The notes: generated by a model from the sequence alone, not told the origin. Shown: positions 49,870-61,199, counted from the stretch's first letter. The stretch: DNA of 64,000 nt from Perkinsus olseni (GCA_013115135.1 JABANP010000053.1:62001-126000); one strand, 5' to 3'. A program made the numbers and translations.

Positions 49870-50043
49870 ACATGAGTTTCTGATCGGTTACTTGTGTTGG
49901 TTTATAAATAGTTGGGATTGATTGGGGTCGTTATCCTGACTCTGATTTTGGTTCGCGTGACAGCTCGGTTGCCAATTCGGTTCTTTTAGACATAAGAATC
50001 GTGCTCGAACCAGCGGCGACAAAGCCACGTCGAATGTCGGATA

Positions 50044-50116
50044 AGCCTTCTGCCGGAGTTGAACCGACGACCTCCCGCTTACTAAGCGGGTGCTCTACCA
50101 ACTAAGCTAAGAAGGC
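50044..50116 (-). tRNA. tRNA-Thr (anticodon AGU)
   Basis: The minus strand folds into a complete cloverleaf. The acceptor stem GCCTTCT/AGAAGGC is perfect, the D-arm contains AGTTGGTA, the anticodon stem CCCGC/GCGGG holds loop TTAGTAA, and the T-arm contains TTCAACT. Anticodon AGU (read as IGU) decodes Thr ACU/ACC. No intron, no encoded CCA. An identical copy is at 51804-51876. It lies between two helical-repeat genes transcribed from the other strand. Confidence 0.95.
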
Positions 50117-50659
50117 TTGATAGGAGAGTTTGATTTTTACTTTTCATTGGACGTCAGCTGACTCCTCTGTTCTATGAAATGCGTAGGCTAGCTGCCGCTG
50201 CCAACTTACCGGACCTCAGAATGTATGTTCTGGTTCTCGTTGCTACGTGAGAGTCGGGAATGAAGGTTGGTAGTGGTCCGGTGTAGACCACCCAGTGGAA
50301 ACTATAAGTCCGTGATAATCTAAGACTAGGAGTCCGAGGAACTAACTAGGCTCAACCTTATCGACCTCAGTTGATTATGAGGAACTGCGTGTCGTCTCTC
50401 CACAAGGGATGGGTAACGTCTCTTCCGTGTGGGCACTTCTGAGTGTTGGGGCGAGGTCACTGTCCGTCCGGATAGGCTTGTCAGCATCAAGCCCATATAA
50501 TGCACGCCTCGATCGGCCGTGGAGGTCTCAAGGTTGCGGCTGAGGGGATTTCAGTCGACCGGATTGCGTCGCTGGGCAGCTGGGTGAAGGGAGTGCCATG
50601 AGTTGTATCTCAAGAAGGACGCGCAAGCCGTAAGCTACCCTCATTCGTCGGGCAGTATA

Positions 50660-53100
50660 CGGACTAGAACTCATTCGTCATTTGATACTGACAAACGGCG
50701 TATCGCTGCCTTCCCTTCAGCTGGCTCGACGGGCTCCTGAGTTCCTTGAGCTGACTCCCTTCCTTCGCGGCTACGAGCTTTCGATGCTAGCGAATCATTT
50801 CGCCATGATCAAGCTGCAGAGGGAGGACTTTTGGTGGGCAGCTTTCTTCTGCTACCTTCCATTGCGAGTACTCCGCCGCCAGTCACGCAGTGCTGCTGGT
50901 CTGTTTCCCAGCTTAAGGCTCGCCTGTAGGCACGCTTTGGCCAGAAAGTTGATAGAAAATGGGTTGCCAGATCCGACACCAGACGATGTCGCGCTGATAT
51001 CAGATGCATATGGCAAAGCTCAGTGCTTTAGCACCGAGGTCTGCTCCGTATCAGTCCCCACTATGGCGAGGAGCACACGATCTTACACTCAGGTCATGAG
51101 GCTGCTGGCCCAACAGCTCTCTGTGATAGAGAGCCGGTTGGAGGCCTATCCTCTGAGTGTTCTGATGATGTCCTTGGCGAATATGGTTGAGCATCGCGAG
51201 GATAGTAGGCAGCTGCTCGCTCTTGGGTTGCGGTCTGATGCGTGTTAGTGTTCCCATCACTCGACTTGAAGGGGGAGAGCGAATGTTCGACTCGCGAATT
51301 GGCAGATGCTGCATCCGCTGACCCTCACAACCTACAGGCGTTCAACGTTTTCAGATCGGCTCGCCCCGCGACCTCGTCAAGGATTTCGTTCGGCTGCTCG
51401 GGCAGACGCAGACGACATGATTGACTTGTTGGAACCGGTCGCCGCGTGGGTGATCAGAAATGATCACACACTCTCAGCCTTAACATTAACCTCGATCCTG
51501 CAGGGCTTCACGAAGCTGAGATACTCTAATACAGCCTTGTACCGTGTGAGTGATGGTGCAATCTGTCATGACTGATCGGAAGTGATTGTCCTCTCAGAGT
51601 TTGGCCGCAGCCACTCGACTGTTGGCCCCAGAGATGTCGTTTGAACAAGTGTGTGCGAATTTGGCATCCTTCAACAGGCTGGAGAGGCACGACCGACGGG
51701 CTGTAGGTTCGTTAATGAGATCTAGACACTGCTGGGTTCACACTGTGGCTGCCGCTATGTTTCTGAGATTCGCTCACGGATTAAAACGAAATTTTGAGTG
51801 TAAAGCCTTCTGCCGGAGTTGAACCGACGACCTCCCGCTTACTAAGCGGGTGCTCTACCAACTAAGCTAAGAAGGCTGAACTTACGAAACATGTATGTAC
51901 CCTCGCTGTGCTCAGATAATAGCTCTACTTGATCGGCTTGACGAGCTGCCTGAAGATGAGATGATGGACAATGCTTTCTTGCCATCGTTAGTTCATGTGG
52001 TTGGGAAGTTGGGATTAAAAAGTAGGTCTGTTGTCACCACCAAGTTGCCGCTCTTCCATGTCTTCCAGCAATGAACAGCTCGAATATCATTGCGCGATAC
52101 CAGCAAAACTCCTCACTAGGTGTGAGTCGTCTAGGGGATCCCCGAAGATTTGAGAATGTGGTCAGAGCGTTCAGCCGTACTTTGGTCTCAGGCCAGAGCG
52201 TGCAGAGAACCATATCGAGGAGGCTGCCGGGTTGCATGACCGACATGAAGATTGGCGAGCTCTGATCCGTGTGCTCAGCATGTTGCCAACAGTCGTCCAT
52301 CGGCCCTCTGCGACGTTCCTCCACGAACTTTTTGCTCCGGGCGCGAGATGCCAACGCGAACTCAGGGATAGTCATGACCAGACCATCATCAGCGTCATCG
52401 TTGAGGCAGCGTAACGGAATATCTCGCCAGCGCTATTGCACTTACACTCCATCCTCAGTAATCGCCTCGGCTATGATTCCGAGCCAGAATTCTGGAAGCT
52501 TGTGATGGAGACTGTGCCAGGGGAAGTGGCAGCCAACCAGTGGCTCGCAGAGCCCTTTGTAAAGTGCTTTGTGGCTGTGGCGAAGCTCGAGGTTGAGAAT
52601 TACCCGGTGGAAGTCCCTCAGTTCTTCGAAGTGATGGAACCAATGATCGTGAGGGAAATTCCCGGATGGTAAGCTCCTAGTTGTAACGTGGTATGAAATC
52701 ACTCTGCGGGTTCGTGCGCCCTCATTTGATCCGAACGCGCTCGAATTCTAAGATCGAGCGAGACTGCTGCTGCTGGTGCTTCAGGAACACCACCATAGTC
52801 ACAGCTCTGACATGGGGACTTCTATGGCGAAAACAAGCATTGGACCCTACCGTCACGGCCGTCCTCCAGTTCGCGCGAGAGAATATCACCACCTACGACA
52901 AGGCCGACGTCTACCGGTTGATACGGCTATTGGCTTCCCTCGGCGACCGTCCTCCATGTGAACTAGCACCGCTCATCGAGATGGTCAACCAGCGAATAGA
53001 CCAGGGGCAGTTCTTTTACTCAGAATACCAGTGCAAATTAGTGAGAGCCTTTTGTGACAGATTTGATGTACATGTTCGTTACGATGTTTCTCAGAGATAG
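50660..53100 (+). CDS. HPR/FASTK-like helical-repeat protein, tandem paralogue
   Basis: Exons with the same repeat style as the preceding gene: about 50690-50835 (RAPEFLELTPFLRGYELSML; NHFAMIKLQRED), matching the APELM...PGEL...HHFAKM block at 47258-47340. Others lie at 51410-51548 (ALTLTSILQGFTKLRYSNTA), 51598-51702 and 51916-52020 (IIALLDRLDELPEDEMMDNA), then about 52440-52670. The last exon (about 52830-53100) contains LDPTVTAVLQFA, similar to MDPGLTAVFQTA near the end of the neighbour, and stops in TAG at 53098. The first exon and start codon are not resolved. RNA binding in an organelle is inferred from the family. The intron 51703-51915 contains a tRNA gene on the opposite strand. Confidence 0.6.
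51804..51876 (-). tRNA. tRNA-Thr (anticodon AGU), nested antisense in an intron
   Basis: Identical over 73 nt to the tRNA at 50044-50116, including the base after the acceptor stem. It lies within the 213-nt intron 51703-51915 of the helical-repeat gene, on the opposite strand. The flanks of the two copies differ. A run of T lies about 15 nt downstream of the 3' end and could terminate RNA polymerase III. Confidence 0.95.
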
Positions 53101-53260
53101 TAGTTTCTGAAAGTGAATTGAGTCGAGTTTGGAGTGGTATTAAGGCGAGCGAGGTTTTTCTTCTGCGCTGGAAAATCCAAAAGCGCGGATTCTTTGGCGC
53201 TCGCCCTCAGTGCTTCGAGGGCTGTTCCACCTGAGCACTTCTACTCGCACTGCCTTTTAG

Positions 53261-54807
53261 ATGAGTTCTGTATCAACTAAACTCAATGGGGACATAGACG
53301 AAGGCCATCTTCATAGCAAGTGCTGGCTTCAGGGCCTGGCGGGCTGGCTCATGGTAGGACGTCCACGGCCACCTGCTCTTCGCTGCTACAAGAGGCGAGA
53401 CGGCACCGTCAGGCCGTCTTCTATCCCACCGGCGGACTCATTAGCGACCCTCATGTTGTCTCAGGTCATCGGACTTGTCTTCGGTGCTGTATTCAATTGC
53501 TTCAGCTCGGCCAGGGCGTATACCCACCCCTTCGCTCAGTTGAATTTGGAGGCTTTTGAGGTGACAATTAGCTTCACTCATCATTGTAGTCGTAAATGTA
53601 GCACATTTACCGTAGGACTTTGCTGACTTCACCAACGTCAGCATCAAGCACATAGAGTGCGCCGGCTTAGCGGCGACTGCCCTTTACATCACAGCCTTCG
53701 GTAGGCCACGGGTCAGCTTGCCCTCGCCGGACTGCTGCCGTTTGATCTCAGCCGTGCTCTTCCGAGCTGTGAACTCCGTCTCCTCTTCCTGGAGGGCCTC
53801 TCTCATCGCCATCACCGGCCTCGCGTTGGCGGTGCATGCCTTCGGTGGATGGTGTTTGTATGAAACAGCAGATGCCTTGCTAAGGATTGGTAATGCGATG
53901 GTGACGACGCTATCGGGACTGTGCGCTCAGCCTTGTCGTGAGATGCTCGAGAGAAATAACGACACCTCTGGTTCGAACTTGTTTCCCGAATTCATTTCTT
54001 CTCAGAGAAAAGCAAGAGCGTCGAGATCGGCAACCTCATCCAGGATCCCGCCTTCAACCTCACCAACGTCACGACGTCACTGCAGTCCTTCGCGTGCACT
54101 TGGGAAACTGGCTCCTGCCAGCTAGGCTCTTCACGCGTCCTCAATTCAGCTTGCTATATGGGGACAGCCACGGCACGGCCGGTACGCCTGCCTGCCCGTC
54201 AGCAGACACTGGATCGAATCCCTGTTCAGATAGCGTGCCCTGCCCTCGCACTAGACAGAGGCAAATGCTACGGGCAGCTTTGACGCTGTTCTGGGACAGC
54301 TCTGCGGGCCCCAGAGTATCTTCGCTGTCAACGGCGGTCTGCTTCCTGAGCCCTCAACTCATTGTGTCCAGTGTGATGCTGCAGCTGTTCGACAGGGTAT
54401 AATGGACCCTGAAGTCACGGCGGCTGCATGTGGTTGCTTGGCGGGTGAGAGTCTACTCGAATAGCCTTCGGAAATTGTGGTGATCGTCTCACGAGGCTGT
54501 TTCAGGTGTTGGTGACTTCTTCACGTTATACGGTTACAACTACTTCCTTACCATGTTCATCATAGGAGCTGTCGGCTTTGTCATCGTCTTCACTGCCCTT
54601 GCGGTTTACTTGGTGGTTCTGATCATAATGAAGTAAGTCTGGGCTAGACAGTCTCCATATTCTGAGTTGTATCGGGAGTGACTTCCCTCTGCTCTGAAGA
54701 AATCCGCAACAGCGTGACTTTCTCTCAGGTCGTACGGAGGCTGGCACTTCCATGAGTGGTTCCGAGAAAGTTCCGATGATAGCGATTCGGCCGAGGATGA
54801 GTTCTGA
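53261..54807 (+). CDS. Four-TM membrane protein with large Cys-rich loop (tetraspanin-like layout)
   Basis: Exons join in phase from ATG 53261 to TGA 54805-54807. Hydrophobic segments are QVIGLVFGAVFNCF (about 53465), LAATALYITAFAVLF (spanning a 51-nt intron at about 53691), ASLIAITGLALAVHAFGG (53790) and FIIGAVGFVIVFTALAVYLV (54555-54615). Between the third and fourth lies a loop of about 150 residues with Asn-glycosylation sites (NLTNVT, EANATG) and many Cys (LCAQPCREML, FACTWETGSC, HCVQCDAAA, ACGCLAG). The tail after the last TM is acidic (ESSDDSDSAEDEF). The layout resembles tetraspanins, but no CCG motif was seen in the loop, so the family is uncertain. Surface or vesicle location is likely. 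Introns of 35-112 nt were placed by frame. Confidence 0.7.
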
Positions 54808-56434
54808 GCTGTGAATTTACCGATAGAAATTTACGACGTTGTTGACATGCTCATGTGCGAACGGTTGATAGAAGATCATATCAAAAATTTATCAGTTTTT
54901 TTCTATCACGTGTTGGTGGCTTTGGACCGTGTTATGACCCAACTAGCCGGCGTTGAGTTTTCTGAGTACTCTTGGAGTGGGCTATCATTTGCTGTCGTTA
55001 TGATTGTGCGAAGCGAGAGTCGGAATAATCGTTCATTCACAAATGGAGCTGGAAGCTCTCCTCAGCCAGTGTGCATCGCTCCCATGACGCCACACGTCTA
55101 CCCAGTAGATGGGCACGTTGGCAGAGTCTATCCTCCCGTCGGAACTTCCGCACCACATGGGACAGTCGTTAGAGAGCTATGAAGGGCTACGAAACAGCTT
55201 GGAAGACCGATACGCGAATACTGCCGCGGGGGTGAGTACTCCCTGCCGTTTTCAGAAGGAGGTGGGGCCTACGGTGCCTTGCTGTCAGGAAATGCCCATA
55301 CCAATGCACAAGATTGACAACCGTGCTGAGCTCCTCGACAGACTCCCTCATTACTTGGCGGTTCAGTTCACCCGAGACGACCAGCACAGGTTGAACAGTG
55401 TAGCCACACAGACCACTGCTGAAGCTGTTCAGAGTTGCAACTGAACTCAGATTGTGTTTCTGACAAACTCGAAGCGGCTGTGAACCAACTTCCGGACAAC
55501 CGCATGCGAGTGGACCGTATGCAATGCATTGACGAGTACGACGATCTTCAGTGCGGTCGGCAACGAACCTCCTCAGGGACGGAGTGTCGGGAAGAGATTT
55601 CCCAATGTGCACGGCACATCGAATTGGCCACCACCTCCCAGTTATCAGAGTCTACAGAGTGGATTGGGACAATCGTATGGTATCTGACTGGACTGAGTAC
55701 GGTGGGTGGTCTCGGCTGCGATGAACCACCTAACAGGATAGTCGAGTCGACTGCCGTGTTAGGGGAGTCCACTAAGTCGATGCCAGGCGGTGTCTCTCCG
55801 GAATTTTAGGATTCCTCGAAGTGCTGTTCCCTTGGCTCCGGCATCGGAGCTAGCGAAGCTACTTGGCGACTTTGAGGGCCTAGCTGATGCGCGCGGGCAA
55901 CTTCATTGCTCACACCGTGAGTCGTTTGTTCGCGGCTGCATAGGCACTTGCATGAGCAATGCAACCGTAACTTGCAACTGGTCGTCTAGCATGTTGAGGT
56001 GAGATTGGACCATTCCCAGCCGGCAGGGATGGCCTGAGATGTTTCTTGGGTTTTAGCCGGGATTATCGTGCGATTTGGCAGGTTCACACCATGATGCTGT
56101 GTGCCATCCCGTACGGATGCACTTCGAGAAGCTTGGCGTTGGGCAGCTACTGAGCAACACAATTCTCTGCCACTCACTGAGTCGGAAAGTGGCTCCTGGG
56201 CCTCGCAAACTGCGGAAAGGAATCACTGCCTCATGATATCATACGGTAAAGTTGTTCTCTCTTATTCATGAGTTGGGTTCGACATTTGCATTGGGTGACC
56301 CGACGGGCAGTGACAGCCATAGATTGCAGTTTGAAGCCAAGGTGCCAACCTCTCAGCAGAGACGAACAGTACTGAGTCCCAAGTTATTTTACGGTTTACT
56401 GAGCCAAATCTTGGGGCAAGATTTGCCTCCGTAA
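54808..56434 (+). other. Possible gene, hypothetical exons
   Basis: A plus-strand exon at about 55109-55231 (MGTLAESILPSELPHHMGQS) ends at a GTGAGT donor. Frames at 55460-55807 (LEAAVNQLPDNRMRVDRMQC) and 55825-55930 (VPLAPASELAKLLGDFEGLA) look coding. No family is evident and the exons could not be joined. A hairpin of AAATCTTG/CAAGATTT at 56404-56422 ends the region. Confidence 0.3.
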
Positions 56435-57069
56435 GCTGCTGAACGCCCTGTTGCTAGCTTGCGAAGGACCGAACCGAGCGAGAGGCATCATAACGGTGCC
56501 ACCATGGCCACAAGAAGGATGGCCTACCAGTACAAAAGCTAGTTCGCTAGGAACGACAGACTTGATGAGGTCCACAGGCTCGATAATCGAGCCTCGACTC
56601 CCACGGGTTTCGCAATCACTTTTTACGAGTTTTTTTGCGCAGTAGCAGTAAACTTTCAAGGCACATGGGATTTCATATTTTTCGCGAGATCCCCATATTA
56701 GATTGAAATGTTCCTGAGATGTTAAAATGTTCCATATCATTGAATTTTTTTGACCGGACTGTATCGCTTGTGTGTCGTGCTCAAAATTTGAGCAGGACAC
56801 ACAAGCCTGGAATTCTGAGCCTCAAATGGGACCGGATTCAAGCGCATCAACTACCCTTATGCTAAGAGGATTGCCGACGACTCCGCGACGGAACTTCATC
56901 GTAGAAGGTGATTCGTTGCGTCCTGGGTAGGCTGTCGACCGTACATGAACTACAGAGACAGCTCCTGCTCGCTCCTAGCGATAAGATTGAGCGGGGGTGG
57001 GATTCCCACCGTGGTTTGCTCGCACTCCCACCGTGGGAAGTCGAGCAAACCCGGGGACAGACTTCCAAA

Positions 57070-57150
57070 CAAGATGGCGACTGAGATGGCGTCTGACATG
57101 GCAGCCGAGATGGCAGCCCGGAAGGCCTCTGAAGTGGCTTCCGAAATGCC
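57070..57150 (+). repeat. Imperfect 15-bp tandem repeat (ATGGC..C.GA unit)
   Basis: About five degenerate units read in one frame as MATEM, ASDM, AAEM, AARKA and SEVASEM. The repeat is in phase with a plus-strand frame at 56945-57187 that has no other support. Confidence 0.55.
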
Positions 57151-57657
57151 ATGGGTACCTAAGGTGCCACTCATAGTCTGTGTATGACATACAGTAGTTA
57201 GGGTTGGACAGTCCACAATATTATGGTCATCATTATGATGGCATCGTAATATCGTGACCATAAACCGCTACCGGGTTTAGTCGGAAGAGATCGAGTGTCG
57301 TCGTCTTTTGTGCCCTTTCGTTATCATAGTAGTATCCTGAGGGTCGCGCGCAGAATCTTGCCTCAATGCAACTTGCAAATTGCAACCTGCTGATGGATTT
57401 TGGACCAGTGATGCAGTGATACGGAAACGCTTGAAATGCAGTATAGCACGTTCCAGAACCTTCACTTGAGCAGCTCAAGTTGAGCTGCCCGCGGCAAAAA
57501 CCAAAATCGATGAATTGACAACGAAGCTCAAAAAGCCCGAGGGTGGAGTTTTCGAGGGTGTATAGTATTGTCACAAGAATTGGTACCAAATGAACGACTC
57601 GCGTCTGGTAGACAGTAACTCCGCAGTCGAATGACATCATCAGTGGTCATCATCATC

Positions 57658-57690
57658 AGCTCGTTGGTGATGATTCAACACCAACGAGCT
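57658..57690. repeat. Inverted repeat, 12-bp perfect arms
   Basis: AGCTCGTTGGTG and its complement are separated by nine bases. Gene-free surroundings. Confidence 0.6.
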
Positions 57691-58410
57691 CAGGTTTAAG
57701 CCCCTCAAGAGGGCGTATAGTCACACTCTCGTTCCCTTGAAGGGGGTCCCTTCCTGTCGGCTATAAATTATAGCTTATATTCGACGAAGAGTCAGCCGAC
57801 GTGTACAGCTTCATGTTGGGGAAACTGGATCCTCTGGTTCAAGTGTTAACATCGGGCGATCGGAGTCGCGACCTCAGGGACGCCGTGAACTCTTGCTTTC
57901 ACGACGCTCACCGAGGAGCTCTCTCGGCATGCAGTGAAAAGACTACCTGGAGTTCGTAATGGTGGAAACGAGGATGAGCATCCATTTACGACCCATAAAT
58001 AGCCATAAATGAGCATATTATCGTTTAACCGATAATGAAGCTAACCGTCCCAGAGGTCCCCAACAATAAGGGTGGAGCAGAGCTCTGATGAGGCGCAACG
58101 TTTTCAGGATACCCCGGTCCCAGCCACGGATGAGGAGGATTCACTCGCTGAACTTGACGAAGAACTCGGTCGGTGGCATTACGGCTCATCGATAGGCTAT
58201 AATAAAAATGGGAGAAGCGAAGAGAAAGTGGAGAGAGATATGATGCTGAGGCTTGACCGGGTCAAGCCACCGAGCACCGGGTCAAGTTGACCCAAAAAAC
58301 TACCTGCAACGTTCGATGTCTCTGTAAACTTGTAAGGGGTCACAGTTCTCAGTGAGAACTTCTTACCGAGAACAGAATACGCCTGTCTTCTCCTTACGGA
58401 CTCTGCGTGC

Positions 58411-58558
58411 GGCAATCTGAGTTCTCCCCGGTTGCTCGCCTGGTGAGAACACTAAGAGATGAGCACGCGGGGTGGTTCCAGAAAAATGGCCGGATTTGTC
58501 CATCGTCTCTTACTAAGAACTTCTCGGCGACCGGAGACAACTCAGATTGCTGCAGAAG
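58411..58558. repeat. Long imperfect fold-back repeat, arms about 50 bp
   Basis: The left arm begins GCAATCTGAGTTCTCCCCGG (58412) and the right arm, read on the minus strand from 58556, begins GCAATCTGAGTTGTCTCCGG. Similarity continues through AGAGAT/AGAGAC to about 50 bp. Both arms encode related peptides on opposite strands (SEFSPVA and SELSPVA). This suggests an inverted duplication of a once-coding piece. Confidence 0.65.
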
Positions 58559-58688
58559 GAAGAGAATTGTTGCAGGACAAAGAATATAGGGTTCTTGCGT
58601 ATTTTCCGAGTTATGAAATCCCATCGAATACGGGAGTGCGGGAGGAAGGAACCGTAGTTAGCGCCGTCGGCCCGTTCGTTTCTAGCCT

Positions 58689-58754
58689 TGATAACCCCAA
58701 AAGTTTTGGGGTTATCAGGTTAAGTTGGGGGAAGGCGTTTTGGGCCAAAACGCC
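58689..58754. repeat. Two adjacent perfect inverted repeats
   Basis: GATAACCCCAAAA/TTTTGGGGTTATC (58690-58716, one-base spacer) is followed by GGCGTTTTGG/CCAAAACGCC (58734-58754, one-base spacer). Two perfect palindromes 17 bp apart are unlikely by chance. They may mark an element end or a recombination site; nothing else in the sequence decides. Confidence 0.7.
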
Positions 58755-59085
58755 GTCCGACCAAACTCGGTGCTACCAATGCCTTCGTCGTTGATCCGTT
58801 GACCCTCAGAAATTATTGGCCCGTCGAGAAAGACCACTCGACAATCGCAGTCGGCCTCAGCCTCACAGCCGTACCCGTGCCACGTCTTAGGCACCATCGT
58901 CTTGAATTACGACTGCTCTAGCGGTCGGTCTTAGCTTTGCAGTACTCGAAACTGCCGGCGTGGCGCCCGCGCCCGCATTGTGTCGCATGTCTTTTACCGG
59001 GGGCATCCCTTCTTACGCGGCATTTCACTCGTGCTACAGTACTAACGTCCTTTCGCTACACAAGAACGTCGCAGGAATAGCTTCC

Positions 59086-59139
59086 GAGTCAGAAATTCCG
59101 TATTTCGCGCCCGAGGCAGAAATTCCGTATTTCGCGCCC
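59086..59139. repeat. 27-bp direct tandem repeat, two copies
   Basis: Two units share CAGAAATTCCGTATTTCGCG and differ at one base near the start. On the plus strand they would read ESEIPYFAP and EAEIPYFAP in an open frame without other support. The region is directly downstream of the carboxypeptidase gene. Confidence 0.7.
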
Positions 59140-59512
59140 GCTTCGACCTCGTGCTTTAGATTATTTAGGTACACCACCCCCTGGTTTCAATGTCGGACCG
59201 TGGTGTGGGGGTTACTGGCCAGTACTGTCCAGATCGCAACTAGGGCCCGCCTGACCATTCACTCCACAAGTGTGACCGCGGATGGCTCGACGGCTTGCGT
59301 CCCCTCCACGCTTGTGGCCTGGACAGCGGCCTACATTGGAAGTACGTCAGCGTCTTGACGACATTCTCGATCAGCGATGGAGGCTAGGTGATCGAGCTGA
59401 GTCCGTTGCTACGCTAGCTGGACAGCGGTACTCAGAAGAACGCAACAGTCATGTTGATCATCATCCACGGGATGAGGTTGATCGCATCATGCACAGCATG
59501 GCTGGACAGTCG

Positions 59513-61188
59513 GTTAGCCGACCGCGACATCAGTCCCGTGTGGGGCGATCCCGCGAAGGGAGGGCGTCCTCTCCTCCTCCCTCGAAGTCAAATCCATCAT
59601 CTCCAAGATGTTCCTCGTCCATGTTTGCAGCACCTCCGTGTATCTGCCATCACGAAATTCCGAGGCCATCCTGATAACGACGATGCTCTACTCATGCTCA
59701 ACAACAGGGTTGAAGTATTCGAGGCACTTCTCCCCCTCGATCGCTCCGAAGTCGGAAGACGACATAGTCGTCAGATAAGTGACGGGAGAGGCCCTCTCCT
59801 GCTTCCTCTCCCGGTATCTAAGCCAAAGCAAACCATCAACGCTGAGAGTGTCGACGAAGAGCTCTACTCTTCATGGAAGATCCAACGGTGGGTTGGGTCG
59901 GAGTAAACCTCAATCGCATAAGCGAACTTAGCGCCGCGACCGTCCTTGAAAGCATAGTCCAGACTGGAGCCTGGGGCGCCGTGGCCGATCTCCAGAGAGG
60001 CTTGTCCTGACCACACGAAGAGATTATGTGGTACAGAGTGAAGGGATGGACACTACCGGAGGGCATTGGCAACCGTCATCGGCCACCCTGTCAAGAACGC
60101 TTTCGAGAGCACCCGCGGCCCTAGGGTGAGCGGATGGGCTGTAGGCGTAGGGATAGAAGAGACCGAGCATTCCGGAGTGGACGGACAGGAAGAAGTCGGG
60201 AGATGTCTTGTCAATCAACGAGCGAAGTATCTGATGGAAAGATACCCAACCAACTCATGTGACGACGCCTGCCTTGGTTTCGGGCTCGCTGAACTGAGCC
60301 GGGCCTGAGTTTTCCTCGACGGAGCGAAGCTTCGATGACCAGTGGGCGGGGCCGCCGAAATTCCTATTGAGGTCCACGCCGTTCTCGTTGCCTATGAAGC
60401 AGTAACAAGCAGACGCAAGGGCCTCCTCCTGTCACCTCGCCAGCACCACTGCTGTTGCTCCATAACCAACCCTCTGCCGGCCTCGTTCACCACGGGCACG
60501 ATCGCCATCGCCCTCAGCGCCGCCTGACGAGCAGTGATGAACAGAGCTGAGCGGATGACCCTCTCCCCACCTCAGCGTATGGCTCTCCAGCGGAGGCCCT
60601 ACCCGAGCGAACCTCGCAGACTTTTCTGATAAATTGTAGAGCTATCTCGGACGATATCAGTTCCCTGCAAGGGAGGCATCCAGACCAAGAGAGCTCGAGA
60701 GGACCTCACCGGGCATGCTCTCCGAACACAAGAAGGGACTCTCTAGCGCTCTTTCCTGATGCTTTCCAACAGCCTCGAGCCGTACTACCGTCATGACGGT
60801 ACCTGAGAGCGTACGGTACGTCATGGCCGAGTTAGCTGAGGCGTGCTTCATTCCGGTGTGGGAGAGTTCGAGAGCGGTTCCACGGGTGATGAGTTATCGC
60901 CGAGGAATGAGTGTTTTGGTGATGGAACTCGGGCCAGACAGAATCAATATCATGAAGGAATCAACAACTCGTGTAACTTTGTCCGTACCAAAACCCGGGC
61001 GACTCACCGTGCAGATGCTCCTGTCCAATCGTCATGCCAGGACAGACACTGAGGAGGCTCTTCAAGCTCGACATGATATCAGTAGTGCTGTGATAGAAGG
61101 GCGGCAAGGGAGAGGCTTCGACCACAGCCGCTACGGCTGTGCTGAGTAGTGACAGGCTAACGACGAGGAATTGGGCCCATGGAGGCAT
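59513..61188 (-). CDS. Secreted M14 zinc metallocarboxypeptidase
   Basis: Exon 1 (61188-61008) encodes signal peptide MPPWAQFLVVSLSLLSTAVA and the usual pre-domain sequence. The zinc motif spans a 45-nt intron (60709-60665): LLVFGEHAR / ELISSEIALQFI, giving H-x-x-E. VPVVNEAGR lies near 60495, then GVDLNRNFGG and SGPAQFSEPET (60385-60270), the Asn-Arg substrate site. The second zinc His is in FFLSVHSG with FYPYAY (60205-60140). The catalytic Glu is in YAIEVYSD near 59905. Two more introns of 50 and 48 nt (59867-59818, 59691-59644) join the tail KCLEYFNPVVEHEYTEVLQ, as in other M14 enzymes. The enzyme removes C-terminal residues from peptides outside the cell or in the secretory route. The exon between 61008 and 60760 is uncertain. 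An alternative last exon with a hydrophobic C-terminus would end at 59432. Confidence 0.9.
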
Positions 61189-61199
61189 ACTGATGGCTG

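Larger units (their letters stand above)
56435..58070. other. Repeat-rich stretch, possible retroelement remnant
   Basis: A plus-strand frame at 56451-56645 contains RGIITVPPWPQEGWPTS, similar in style to the region after RNase H in DIRS-type elements; this is a weak call. Inverted repeats occur at about 57013-57051 (GGTTTGCTCG/CGAGCAAACC) and 57658-57690 (AGCTCGTTGGTG and complement). I see no gene. Confidence 0.3.

Noticed and set aside
59842..59867. Ultra-short introns of 26 nt (here) and 21 nt (59691-59671) in the carboxypeptidase gene
   Set aside because: Both restore the frame, but acceptors further on give 50- and 48-nt introns that also keep the frame, fit the size of the other introns and give a tail closer to other M14 enzymes.
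59282..59906. Plus-strand frames of 130-151 codons
   Set aside because: They are antisense to the 3' half of the carboxypeptidase gene, whose motifs are unambiguous.
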